A stretch of DNA of 64,000 nt from Streptomyces indicus (GTDB taxonomy: Bacteria; Actinomycetota; Actinomycetes; Streptomycetales; Streptomycetaceae). Positions 22,687 through 33,240 of this stretch are shown here, one piece after another. A program made the translations under genes and the position numbers. Location: positions 124,001 through 188,000 of the forward strand of contig NZ_FNFF01000015.1 in NCBI RefSeq assembly GCF_900100315.1, read 5' to 3'. The stretch's first letter is position 1, and the number at the start of each line of letters is the position of its first letter. A model generated the notes under the pieces. It saw nothing but the letters and a program-made list of their open reading frames with translations. It was not told the origin of the DNA and did not search any database.

Positions 22687-24279
22687 GTGACCTTGGACGT
22701 ACGGCCTCAGCTGCTCGACGCACTCTCCGCCCTGCGCGACCGTGTCGCCGCCGCGCGCTTTCCGCTTCCGCTGCCAGGCGCGCCGCGGGCGCGGGTGAAC
22801 CGGGAGGAGTTGCTCGCGCAGCTCGACGACTATCTCGTGCCCCGTCTCAAGCAGCCCGAAGCGCCGCTGCTCGTGGTGGTCGGCGGTTCGACCGGCGCCG
22901 GCAAGTCCACGCTCGTGAACTCGCTGGTGGGGCGGCAGGTCAGCGAGGCAGGTGTGCTCCGGCCGACCACGCGTACGCCCGTGCTGGTGTGCCATCCCGA
23001 CGACCACCACTGGTTCGCGGGGCTCAGGGTGCTGCCCGAGCTCACCCGCGTCTGGGTGCCGCAGGGCGGGGATGAGGGCGGGCGGGACGGAGCTGCGAAG
23101 GCAGGGGAGCGGGCGCTTCGGGTCGAGACCGCGGGCACGTTGCCGCGCGGGCTCGCGCTGCTCGACGCTCCCGACATCGACTCGCTCGTGGCGGAAAACC
23201 GGGTCCTCGCCGCCGAGTTGATCTGCGCGGCCGATGTGTGGGTGATGGTGACGACCGCGGCCCGGTACGCCGATGCCGTGCCCTGGCATCTGCTGCGTAC
23301 CGCCAAGGAGTACGACGCCACGCTCGTGACCGTGCTCGACCGCGTACCGCACCAGGTGGTGGCCGAGGTGTCGCGGCAGTACGGGGCGCTGCTCGCGAAG
23401 GCCGGGCTCGGCGAGGTGCCGCGGTTCACCGTTCCCGAACTGCCCGAGTCCACCGGCAACGGCGGGCTGCTGCCCGCCACGGCCGTGGCGCCGCTGCGGG
23501 CCTGGCTCACGCACCGCGTACAGGACGAGCAGGCCAGGGCCTTCGCGCTCAGCCGTACGGCGACAGGGCTGCTGGATTCGCTGAACTCGCGGATGCCCGA
23601 GCTCGCCGGCGCCGTCGCGGCGCAGCACGCCGCGTCCGTACGCCTGACGGCCATCGTCGACGAGGCGTACGAGCGGGAGCAGACGCGGGTGCGCGGGCGG
23701 CTGCAGGCCGGGGCCGTCCTGGCGGGCGGGGCGCTCGCGCGGTGGCGCGCGTACCCCCTGGACTGCACCGCGGGCGAGCTGCTCGACGCCGTGGTCGAGA
23801 GCCTCGGCACGGTGCTCGCGTGTGCCGTGTCCGCCGCCGACCGGCGTATCGACGACGGCTGGCAGCGCGAGGCGGCCGCCGGTGACCTGGTCGCGCGCGA
23901 GCCCGACGGCGAAGGCGCGGACCACCGCGTCGGACTGTGCGTACGGCGCTGGCGGCGGGTGCTCGAGGAGTACGTCGAGGAGGAGCTCCGCGGGCTCGAC
24001 AACCCGCCGGAGGCCGAGGTCGTGGCCGCGCTGCTCGCGACCGCGCTGCTCGGCGGGCGCAGGGCGCGTTCCGCGGGCGAGGTGCTCGCCGAGCGGATCG
24101 GTGCGCAGGCGGCGCTCAAGCTGCGCGACCGCGGTGGCCGGCTGCTCAGTTCGTACGTGGAGAAGGCGCTCAAGGACGAACGCGAGCGCCGTCTGGCCCC
24201 CCTCGACGCCCTCGACGTCCAGCCCGATCCCCAGGCCGAGTTGATCGCCGCCCTGTCCGTACTGCAGAAGGAGAGGTGA
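22687..24279 (+). CDS. dynA: dynamin-like GTPase, probable DynA
   Basis: 530 residues with a G1/P-loop GGSTGAGKSTLVNSL near residue 60, then LRPTTRTPVLVCH (G2 Thr region) and LLDAPDIDSLV (G3). The C-terminal half is helical, with no membrane segment. The pair with the next gene, which has two membrane helices, fits Streptomyces DynA/DynB that stabilise FtsZ rings in sporulation septation; the symbol comes from that arrangement and from a remembered position near ssbB. The GTG start is uncertain (22684, 22687 or later) and no Shine-Dalgarno sequence is seen. Confidence 0.85.
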   Translation: MTLDVRPQLLDALSALRDRVAAARFPLPLPGAPRARVNREELLAQLDDYLVPRLKQPEAPLLVVVGGSTGAGKSTLVNSLVGRQVSEAGVLRPTTRTPVLVCHPDDHHWFAGLRVLPELTRVWVPQGGDEGGRDGAAKAGERALRVETAGTLPRGLALLDAPDIDSLVAENRVLAAELICAADVWVMVTTAARYADAVPWHLLRTAKEYDATLVTVLDRVPHQVVAEVSRQYGALLAKAGLGEVPRFTVPELPESTGNGGLLPATAVAPLRAWLTHRVQDEQARAFALSRTATGLLDSLNSRMPELAGAVAAQHAASVRLTAIVDEAYEREQTRVRGRLQAGAVLAGGALARWRAYPLDCTAGELLDAVVESLGTVLACAVSAADRRIDDGWQREAAAGDLVAREPDGEGADHRVGLCVRRWRRVLEEYVEEELRGLDNPPEAEVVAALLATALLGGRRARSAGEVLAERIGAQAALKLRDRGGRLLSSYVEKALKDERERRLAPLDALDVQPDPQAELIAALSVLQKER

Positions 24280-24284
24280 CCGCC

Positions 24285-26237
24285 GTGACCGCTGTCACTG
24301 ACCACACCGGCGGGCAGGAGCCCGCTGCCGCACCGGCCGAACCGGACGCACCGGTCGCACCGGCCGGCTCGGAGAGCGACGGCGCTGAGGTGTCCGGGGT
24401 CACCGAGGCCGTCGCGGAAGCCGCCGGCCACGCGGATGCCGCCGCCGGCGCGGAAACCGGCGCCGACGCGGATGCCGCCGAAGAGAGCGCCTGGGACGAC
24501 GGGTTGATCGCGCGGCGCGTGATGGGCGACGGCGAGCGGCCCGCGCGCGAGGAGAGCTTCCAGCCGCGCGGCCTCACCTACGACGCCCCGCTGCGGGCCC
24601 GCCTCGACGCGCTGCGCGAGTTGGTCGGGCTCTCGCGTACGCGGCTCGACGGCCAGACGCTCGCCGAGGCCGGGCGGGTGCTCGACCAGGCGGCCGCACG
24701 GCGTGGTCTGTCCGAGCGGCACACCGTGGTGGCCGTGGCCGGTGCGACCGGGAGCGGGAAGTCCACGCTGTTCAACGCCCTTGCCGGCGTGGCCATTTCG
24801 GATACGGGGGTACGCCGCCCCACCACCGCGGCGCCGCTCGCGTGCAGCTGGTCCGACGGCGCGGCGGGGCTGCTCGACCGGCTCGGCATTCCCGGCCGGC
24901 TGCGCCGCCGCCCGCTCCAGGGCACCGACCCCGACCCGCGGATGGCCGGACTGGTCCTGATCGACCTGCCGGACCACGACTCCGCCGCGCTCGAACACCG
25001 CGAGCACGTGGAGCGGATGCTGAAACTGGTCGACGCCGTGATCTGGGTCGTGGACCCCGAGAAGTACGCGGACGCCGTGCTGCACGAGCGCTATCTGCGG
25101 CCGCTTGCGGGCCACGCGGAGGTCACCTTCGTGGTGCTCAACCAGACCGACCGGCTGCCCGGGGACTCCGCCGACCTGGTGCTCGACGATCTGCGCCGGC
25201 TGCTCGACGAGGACGGCATCGCGCTCGGCGAGCACGGCGAACCGGGTGCCACGGTGCTCGCGCTCTCCGCGCTGACCGGCGACGGGGTGGGTGAACTGCG
25301 GGACGCGCTCGCCCAGTTCGTGGCCGAGCGCGGTGCGGCGGCCCGGCGGATCTCGGCCGACCTTGACGCCGCGGCCCGACGCCTCAAGCCGGTGTACTCG
25401 GCGGGGCGGCGCGTCGGGCTGAGCGAGCGGGCGCGCGAGGAGTTCGCGGACCGGCTGGCCGAGGCGGTGGGCGCGGGAGCGGCGGGCGAGGCGGCCGAGC
25501 GTGCCTGGCGGCGCAGCGCGAACAAGGCGTGCGGCACGCCGTGGCTCAGGCTCTGGCGCTGGTACGAGGCCCAGCGCACCGGTCCCTCGGCCGTGCAGGC
25601 CGAGTCCGTGCCCGTGGACGAGGAGGCGACCGCGCGCCAGCGCGTGGAGCAGGCGGTGCGGATCGTCGGCGACGAGGCGGTGGCCGGGCTCCCGGCGCCG
25701 TGGGCGCAGGCCGTACGGGACGCGGCGGCCCGGGGCGGTGAAGGGCTGCCGGAGGCCCTGGATGAGCTCGCGGTGAACGCCGCGCTGCCCGCCCGCAAGC
25801 CGCCGCGGCCCGGCTGGTGGCCGATGGCGGTGTTCGTGCAGGCGCTGATGACGCTGCTCCAAGTGGTCGGCGGTTTCTGGCTGTTCGGGCAGGTCGTCGG
25901 GGTCGCCGAGCCGAATCTGATGGCTCCTGTGCTGCTGATGCTGGCCGGGATCGTGGGCGGGCCGTGCGTGGAGTGGGCCTGCCGGATGGCCGCGCGCGGG
26001 CCGGCCCGGCGGTACGGGCAGGAGGCCGAGCGGTCGTTGCGCGAGGCGGCCGCGGCCTGCGGGCGGCAGCGGGTCCTCGACCCGGTCGCGGCAGAGCTGC
26101 TGCGCTACCGGGAGGTCAGGGAGCAGTACGTGCGGGTGCTCGGGGTGGTGCCGCCGATGGGCGGCAGGTCGACCGCGACGGGTGCGTTCACGGTGGGCGG
26201 GGAGCGGCGGGAGCCGCTGGTTCCCTCGGGAGGGTGA
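24285..26237 (+). CDS. dynB: dynamin-like GTPase with membrane anchor, probable DynB
   Basis: 650 residues from GTG 24285 (AAGGAGAGG 8 nt upstream); GTG 24276 overlaps the previous stop and is the alternative. A 70-residue acidic Ala/Asp-rich head precedes the GTPase: GATGSGKSTLFNALAG, RRPTTAAPLA, LIDLPDHDS, LNQTDRL. Two membrane helices near residues 510-560 (MAVFVQALMTLLQVVGGFWLF and LMAPVLLMLAGIVGG) are followed by a helical tail. YfjP-type GTPase; with DynA it would form the membrane-bound partner at division septa. Confidence 0.85.
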   Translation: MTAVTDHTGGQEPAAAPAEPDAPVAPAGSESDGAEVSGVTEAVAEAAGHADAAAGAETGADADAAEESAWDDGLIARRVMGDGERPAREESFQPRGLTYDAPLRARLDALRELVGLSRTRLDGQTLAEAGRVLDQAAARRGLSERHTVVAVAGATGSGKSTLFNALAGVAISDTGVRRPTTAAPLACSWSDGAAGLLDRLGIPGRLRRRPLQGTDPDPRMAGLVLIDLPDHDSAALEHREHVERMLKLVDAVIWVVDPEKYADAVLHERYLRPLAGHAEVTFVVLNQTDRLPGDSADLVLDDLRRLLDEDGIALGEHGEPGATVLALSALTGDGVGELRDALAQFVAERGAAARRISADLDAAARRLKPVYSAGRRVGLSERAREEFADRLAEAVGAGAAGEAAERAWRRSANKACGTPWLRLWRWYEAQRTGPSAVQAESVPVDEEATARQRVEQAVRIVGDEAVAGLPAPWAQAVRDAAARGGEGLPEALDELAVNAALPARKPPRPGWWPMAVFVQALMTLLQVVGGFWLFGQVVGVAEPNLMAPVLLMLAGIVGGPCVEWACRMAARGPARRYGQEAERSLREAAAACGRQRVLDPVAAELLRYREVREQYVRVLGVVPPMGGRSTATGAFTVGGERREPLVPSGG

Positions 26238-26401
26238 GGGAGTTGTCCACAACCGGGCGGTAGTCCACAGGCTCGAGCGGGCTCGTGCCGTTCGGCGCAG
26301 TCTGGGATCGCGGCGGAGCGCCTCGGTCTCGGCCGCAGCCGTACGGGACGGGCCCGTACGCATGCCGTGCGCGGATCCGCGCACAGGGGAGGGTGATCGA
26401 G

Positions 26402-26944
26402 ATGAACGAGACCTTGGTGACGATCGTGGGGAACGTGGCGACGGAGCCGGTGGCCCGGCCGACAGCGGGCGGGACGATGGTCCGGTTCCGGCTCGCCTCC
26501 ACGTCGCGGTACTTCGACCGTGCGACGCAGGGCTGGAAGGACGGCCACACCAATTTCCTCACCGTGGTCGCATGGCGCGGCCTCGCGGAGAACGTGGCCT
26601 CGTCGCTGAACATCGGGGACCCGGTGCTTGTGCAGGGCCGCCTGAAGGTGCGGCAGGAGAACGGGACTTCGGGCAGCGGCGGCTCGTCCTTCGTGGGAGC
26701 CGACATCGAGGCGGTCGCGCTGGGCCACGATCTGTCCCGTGGCACCGCGGCGTTCCGGCGGGTCGCGCGGACGGGGGCGGCGGGAGCGGTGGGTGGTGCC
26801 GGCGGGGGCGCGGGGCCCGGGGGCGATACGGCGGTCAAGCAGGACGGGGGAGCGGAGCCGCAGTTCGAGCGCGAACCGGGCACTGGGGCCGGGGCGGCTC
26901 AGGAGGGCTTCCTGCCGGAGCGGGAGCCTGAGCCGGTGTTCTGA
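26402..26944 (+). CDS. ssbB: single-stranded DNA-binding protein (SsbB-type paralogue)
   Basis: 180 residues. OB fold: ETLVTIVGNVATEPVARPTAGG, VRFRLASTSRYFDR, TNFLTVVAWRGLAENVASSL, GDPVLVQGRLKVR. A Gly-rich linker follows. The tail ends EPEPVF and lacks the DDDIPF-type tip of housekeeping SSB, as expected for SsbB, used in chromosome segregation during sporulation. GGGAGGG precedes ATG 26402. A 13-bp tandem duplication covers the stop codon. Confidence 0.88.
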   Translation: MNETLVTIVGNVATEPVARPTAGGTMVRFRLASTSRYFDRATQGWKDGHTNFLTVVAWRGLAENVASSLNIGDPVLVQGRLKVRQENGTSGSGGSSFVGADIEAVALGHDLSRGTAAFRRVARTGAAGAVGGAGGGAGPGGDTAVKQDGGAEPQFEREPGTGAGAAQEGFLPEREPEPVF

Positions 26945-27296
26945 GCCGGTGTTCTGAGCGGTTTGCTGCAGGGGGAGGGGGCTGGCGTGGGCCGAGGTGT
27001 TCACGAAACCTGCACCGGTCCTCCCCGCCTTCCTGCCGGGCCGCGGCTTGGCGGGATCCGTGTGGCCAATTCCCGCCTCTCGTAAGGGAATTGGGCGGCG
27101 AATTGTCGATAAGGGCAGGTGGTGGGGGTTACCGGCGATAACAATTCCGCGTCGGAGTCGTGATCGGAGGGGATGACGGTGATCCGTGATGCCGGGCGTC
27201 TCTAGGATGCCGGGCGTAGCTCACGGGGCAGTCGGGGTCGAATGTGCTGGTGGGACCGCCCCCATGTGTCAGGGGTCCCGCCCGGAGGGGAAGTTC
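26945..27296. other. intergenic region
   Basis: No gene seen. It starts inside a 13-bp tandem duplication and contains a 12-bp direct repeat GATGCCGGGCGT (27188-27199, 27206-27217) about 80-110 bp before the next start, a possible regulator site. Confidence 0.4.
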
Positions 27297-28712
27297 GTGT
27301 TGTCTTCGCGCTCGTCGCTGGTCATACGTCGTCGAGGTGCTGCCGCCCGTCTCATGCCGTGGCTGCTGGTGCCCGGGCTGCTCGCGGCCACGGCGACGAC
27401 CGGAGCCGGCACGGCGGCCGCCGACGAGAACCCGCAACTGCCGGGCGGCGCGACAGCGGCCTTCGGCGGCCTCGGCACCTACGGACAGGCCGTCGTCCGC
27501 GAGGACGGCGAGGCGCGGACCATACCGGCCGGGCTCTTCGAGATGTCCGTCGACGGCGGCGGCACGCTGAAGACGTACGGCATCGACATCGACAACCCGA
27601 CGCAGCCGGACGCGCAGTACCGCGAGGCCCCCTGGAGCGCGACCTCCCTGCAGGCCAACAAGCAGGCGGGGAAGATCCATTGGATCCTCCGGCACTCCTA
27701 CCCCCAGGTGAACGACCTCGCCGAGCTGGCCCGCAAGGCCAAGGCGCCGGGGCTGACCGAGGCGGATGCCGCGGCCGGGACCCAGGTTGCGATCTGGCGG
27801 CAGTCGGACGGGGTGGACGTGTCCGCGGCCGACCCGCAGGCGGAGCGGCTCGCGGACTTCCTGGAGCGGAGTGCCCGTGCCCTGGCGGAGCCGAAGGCCT
27901 CGTTGACCCTCGACCCGCCCGCGGTGTCGGGGAAGGCCGGTGAGCGGGTGGGGCCGGTGACGGTGCGCACCGGCGCGCGGGGTGTGACGGTCGGCCCGCC
28001 GGTGGACGCCGCGGCGAGCGGGGTCGAGGTCGTCGGCGAGGACGGCAGGCCGCTCACCTCGGCGGCCGACGGCAGCAGGCTGTACTTCGACGTGCCGGAG
28101 GACTCGGCCGGTTCGGCGGTGCTCACCGTGCAGGCGTCGACCAGCGTGCCGGTCGGCCGGGCGTTCGTCGCGCAGACCAGGAGCCAGACGCAGGTCGTGG
28201 CCGGCTCCAGCGAGTCCACGGTCTCGGCCACGGCGACGGTCGCCTGGGCGGAGCAGGGGCCGGTGCCGGCGCTCTCGGCGGAGCGGAACTGCGCCAAGGG
28301 CGGCGTGGACGTCACGGCCGCCAACCGGGGCGATCAGGACTTCCGCTTCTCGCTCCTGGGCGTCAAGTACACGATCCCGGCCGGGCGGGTGCGCACCGTG
28401 ACGATCCCGCTCCAGGAAGACCAGGCGTACGACTTCACGATCACGGGTCCGCACGGGATCGCCGAGCGCTTCCAGGGCGTACTCGACTGCCGTACGAAGG
28501 CCTCGGAACCGGTGGACGGCATCGCCCCGCAACTGGCCCCGAGCCCGGCGACGGCCGGCGGCGCGGGCGCCTCGTCCCATGACCTGGCGGAGACGGGCAG
28601 TTCCGACGCGACGCCGGTGATCGCCGCGGTCGCAGTGGGCTTCCTGGTCGTCGGCGGCCTGGTCGTCTTCCTGCTGCGGCGGAAGGGGGCGCCGGAGGAC
28701 GGCGCCGAGTGA
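27297..28712 (+). CDS. LAXTG-anchored thioester-domain (TQXA-like) surface protein lacking the Cys
   Basis: 471 residues: a signal peptide (about 1-42, ending AAADENPQ) and a thioester-like domain with the GTQVAIWRQSDG motif near residue 165. Ig-like repeats follow, then LAETGSS, a hydrophobic helix and RRKGAPEDGAE. In TQXA domains the Gln of TQ bonds with a Cys in a YCIDL-type strand; here that strand reads TYGIDI, with Gly at the Cys position, so the thioester cannot form that way. GTG 27297 has GGAGGGG 6 nt upstream. Sortase E anchoring inferred. Confidence 0.88.
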   Translation: MLSSRSSLVIRRRGAAARLMPWLLVPGLLAATATTGAGTAAADENPQLPGGATAAFGGLGTYGQAVVREDGEARTIPAGLFEMSVDGGGTLKTYGIDIDNPTQPDAQYREAPWSATSLQANKQAGKIHWILRHSYPQVNDLAELARKAKAPGLTEADAAAGTQVAIWRQSDGVDVSAADPQAERLADFLERSARALAEPKASLTLDPPAVSGKAGERVGPVTVRTGARGVTVGPPVDAAASGVEVVGEDGRPLTSAADGSRLYFDVPEDSAGSAVLTVQASTSVPVGRAFVAQTRSQTQVVAGSSESTVSATATVAWAEQGPVPALSAERNCAKGGVDVTAANRGDQDFRFSLLGVKYTIPAGRVRTVTIPLQEDQAYDFTITGPHGIAERFQGVLDCRTKASEPVDGIAPQLAPSPATAGGAGASSHDLAETGSSDATPVIAAVAVGFLVVGGLVVFLLRRKGAPEDGAE

Positions 28713-28713
28713 G

Positions 28714-29187
28714 GTGAGCGGACCCGCGGGCGTGGAGCCTCCCGAGCATGCGCGGTTCGCCCGCCACATCCGGACGTTGGCGGAGGTCTCCGCGGAGGAG
28801 GAGGGGGAGCTCGTCGCGGCGGTCCTGCGCGACCCGGACGCGTCGATGGCGCGGAGCGCGATCGTGCGCCACTTCGACGAGCGTGCGCCCGGCCTGCTCA
28901 CTCAGGGCGGCTTCCCCGCCTGGGCGACGCGGATGAGGCAGGCCGTCGCGGGCGACGGCTTCCTGGCCGAGCGACTGCGCGAGTGGACACTCGTCCACGC
29001 CGTGGTCCAGGGCGAACCGTGGAGCGCGGAGGAACTCGCCACGGCAAGCGACTGGTGCCAGCGCACCGTCGCGGCCTCCGAAACCCCTGCCCCACCGGAG
29101 GCCCTGGCCATCCTGGCAGCGTGGGGCCGGACGCGACGGGTACGGACGGAGGCGGGGCGGCGGCTGCGGGGGGAGGGGTGGCGCTGA
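28714..29187 (+). CDS. hypothetical helical protein
   Basis: 157 residues, all-helical by eye (RFARHIRTLAEVSAEEEGELVAAVLRDPDASMARSAIVRHFDERAP), no membrane segment or signal. GTG 28714 follows the previous stop by one base, so it is probably co-transcribed with the surface protein. I do not recognise a characterised family. The following 285 bp to ettA hold no gene. Confidence 0.75.
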   Translation: MSGPAGVEPPEHARFARHIRTLAEVSAEEEGELVAAVLRDPDASMARSAIVRHFDERAPGLLTQGGFPAWATRMRQAVAGDGFLAERLREWTLVHAVVQGEPWSAEELATASDWCQRTVAASETPAPPEALAILAAWGRTRRVRTEAGRRLRGEGWR

Positions 29188-29472
29188 GGGGCTGCTGCCG
29201 GGCCGTGGGGCCCGGAGCTGCTCTCTGTGGCGCGCCCGGTGCGGGAGCGCCGTCGTGCCGTGCGGGCCGGGACGGCCGTCGCCCCGCCCGGTCCGGTCTC
29301 TGTGCCGCCCGGCCCGGAACGCCATCGGCGACGGGCGGTGATCGGGTGACTACCCGCGTGATGGGGGAACGGGCAGGTCACAGCCCCCGTCCCATACCGG
29401 TTTCCGTCGAGAGGTGGACGTCAGGCAAGATGGGGTGTATCTGCCCACTTCCAGTTTGCCGGACGGTTTCTC

Positions 29473-31136
<1,664 letters not shown>

Positions 31137-31137
<1 letters not shown>

Positions 31138-31586
31138 TGGCTCGCCACGTTTACGCCTGCCCCCTGCGCTGGGCGGACATGGATGCGTACGGCCACATCA
31201 ACAACGTGGTCTTTCTTCGGTACCTCGAAGAAGCGCGCATCGATTTCCTGTTCCGCCCGGACAAGGACTTCCAGCAGGGGTCGGTCGTGGCGCGCCATGA
31301 GATCGACTACAAGCGGCAGTTGGTGCACCGGCACCGTCCGGTGAACATCGAGCTGTGGGTCACGAAGATACGGGCGGCGTCGTTCACGATCGAGTACGAG
31401 GTGAAGGACGAGGACGTGGTGTACGTGCGAGCCTCGACCGTCATCGTGCCGTTCGACTTCGAGGCCCAGCGGCCGCGGCGGATCACCGCCGAGGAGCGGG
31501 AGTTCCTCGAGGAGTACGCCGATGACGCGGATGCCGCCGGGGCCGGTGGCGGCGCGGGCGGTTCCGAAGAGGCCGTAGCGGCATGA
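31137..31586 (+). CDS. acyl-CoA thioesterase (4-hydroxybenzoyl-CoA thioesterase fold)
   Basis: 149 residues with the hot-dog signature RWADMDAYGHINNVVFLRYLEEARIDF; the Asp in WADMD corresponds to the active site. The C-terminal tail is Ala/Gly-rich. TGATG overlap with ettA and ATGA overlap with the next gene make a three-gene unit. Substrate unknown; the actinobacterial ettA-thioesterase pairing is conserved as I remember. Confidence 0.88.
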
Positions 31587-32230
31587 CCGTGCTGCCGCTG
31601 GCCGCCGAAGGGGAGGCGGCGGGTCTCGCCGCCTTCCTGCAGCGGCTGCTCAAGTACGACCGGGCGGCGGCCGTCCGGCTGCAGGCGGCGGGCGACGCGC
31701 TCGCCGTCTTCGGCCGGGCGCCCGCGCTCGACGTGGTGGTCGTGCGGGGCGTCGCGCTCGCCGGGCCCGCCGAGCTGGACCGTACGGTCTCGGCGGGCGA
31801 GCTGCTCGAAACCGTCGAGCCCGCCGGGCTCACCGTCCCCGCCGCCGTGACCGGTCCCGCGTGGGCCGGGCTGCTGCCGCCGCGGGCCGGCTGGCAGCAG
31901 GTCGAAGGGCTGCCGGAGAGCGGGCAGTTGGGGCTTGCGGTGCGGGCCGCCGTCGCCGAGTTCAAGGCGCGGGTCGAGGAGCTGTCCGAGGACAAGCGGA
32001 CCCGGGCGGAGCTCGACCGGATCGGCGCCGACATCTGGGGGCGGACCCTCGGGTCCACTCCGCTTCCGCTGCGGGCCGCGCATGCGGCGTATGTGTTCGG
32101 GCTGTTGCGGCCGGAGGCGCCTGCGGCCCTTCTTGCGGCCGGTACGTGGCTGCGGCTGCGCACGCCGTACGGGTCCGTCGCGTTGCGTCGGGCGGGTGGG
32201 CTGCCGGGGCTCGGGGTCACGCCCGTGTAA
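31583..32230 (+). CDS. conserved hypothetical protein
   Basis: 215 residues, Ala/Leu-rich, with GPAWAGLLPPRAGWQQVEGLP and a C-terminal LRTPYGSVALRR. It overlaps the thioesterase stop (ATGA). No domain is recognised. It occurs downstream of ettA-thioesterase in other actinomycetes as far as I recall. Confidence 0.82.
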   Translation: MTVLPLAAEGEAAGLAAFLQRLLKYDRAAAVRLQAAGDALAVFGRAPALDVVVVRGVALAGPAELDRTVSAGELLETVEPAGLTVPAAVTGPAWAGLLPPRAGWQQVEGLPESGQLGLAVRAAVAEFKARVEELSEDKRTRAELDRIGADIWGRTLGSTPLPLRAAHAAYVFGLLRPEAPAALLAAGTWLRLRTPYGSVALRRAGGLPGLGVTPV

Positions 32231-32246
32231 GGGGCGCGACCCCGAG
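32210..32246. terminator. bidirectional terminator overlapping a stop codon
   Basis: CTCGGGGTC (32210-32218) with GACCCCGAG (32238-32246), one A-C mismatch, then CGCCC with GGGCG and a 7-nt loop holding the TAA stop. It separates the convergent ettA unit and ABC operon. Confidence 0.75.
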
Positions 32247-32262
32247 CCCGTTGCCCGGAGCG

Positions 32263-33240
32263 CTAGTTGCTGCCCGAATCGTCCGGCCACACCCCGATGT
32301 GGTCCTGCTCCAGCTCCAGCGCCACCCTGTCCCGCATGCCCAGCGTCTCCGTGTAGTCCGCGGGGAGTTGGAGGCGGCCGGCGCGGTCGAGCATGGCGTA
32401 CTCGCGGGCCACCAGGTGCTCCTCGCCCGTCGTCGCGTCGATGCGGGTGTGCCGCAGGACCTCCGTGGACGTGCGGCCGTCGCGGATCGCGACCGTGCGG
32501 CGGACCTCCGTGGCCACCGCCTGGTCGTGCGTGACGATCACGATCGTCGTGCCGAGCTCCTCGTTCGCCGCGCGGAACGACTCGAAGATCTGCCGGCCCG
32601 TGGCCGAGTCCAGCTCACCGGTGGGTTCGTCGGCGAGCAGCACCTCCGGGTCGTTCGCGAGCGCCACGGCGATCGCGACCCGCTGCTGCTGGCCGCCGGA
32701 GAGCTGCGTGGGCCGCCGGTCGCGCAGTTCGCCCACCCCGAGGAGCTCGAGCAACTCCTCGGCGCGCGCCGCCTTCTTCGCCTTGCCCCGTACGCCGCGC
32801 AACTGCATGGGCAGGGCCACGTTCTGCGCCGCGGTCAGATACGGCAGCAGGTTGCGGGCCGTCTGCTGCCACACGAAGCCGACGATCTCGCGGCGGTAGC
32901 GCAGCCGCTCCTTCGCGCCCATCGAGAGCAGATCGCAGCCCGCGACCCTGGCCTGCCCGGCGGTGGGCTCGTCGAGGCCCGCGAGGATGTTCATCAGGGT
33001 CGACTTGCCGCTGCCGGACGCGCCCACGAGCGCCATCAACTCGCCCTTGGTGACGAGCAGATCGAGCCCCTGAAGGGCCTGCACCTCCACGCCGTCTGCC
33101 GTGAAGATGCGCACCAGGCGGTCGCAGGAGATCAGCGCGTCATGGCCGAACGCGGGGCGCTCGCGCCGGGACGCGGCCCGCTGTTCCAGCTCGGCGAGGG
33201 TCGCGACGGAGGCGGCCCCGGTCGTACTCGTGTCGGTCAT
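32263..33240 (-). CDS. ABC transporter ATP-binding protein (MacB/LolD type)
   Basis: 325 residues. Walker A VGASGSGKSTLMN, Q-loop IVGFVWQQ, signature LSGGQQQRVAIA, Walker B VLLADEPTGELDSATG, H-loop IVIVTHDQ. The VWQQ and DEPTGELDS motifs are typical of LolD/MacB ATPases that power FtsX-like permeases. A 70-residue C-terminal extension follows the fold. Start ATG 33240 overlaps the permease stop (ATGA). Confidence 0.92.
   Translation of the reverse strand: MTDTSTTGAASVATLAELEQRAASRRERPAFGHDALISCDRLVRIFTADGVEVQALQGLDLLVTKGELMALVGASGSGKSTLMNILAGLDEPTAGQARVAGCDLLSMGAKERLRYRREIVGFVWQQTARNLLPYLTAAQNVALPMQLRGVRGKAKKAARAEELLELLGVGELRDRRPTQLSGGQQQRVAIAVALANDPEVLLADEPTGELDSATGRQIFESFRAANEELGTTIVIVTHDQAVATEVRRTVAIRDGRTSTEVLRHTRIDATTGEEHLVAREYAMLDRAGRLQLPADYTETLGMRDRVALELEQDHIGVWPDDSGSN

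Noticed and set aside
22830..26384. 1,184-codon open frame antisense to dynA/dynB
   Set aside because: Long antisense frames are usual at this GC content. Its translation is Arg/Ser/Pro-rich with no domain, while both plus-strand GTPases have full motif sets.
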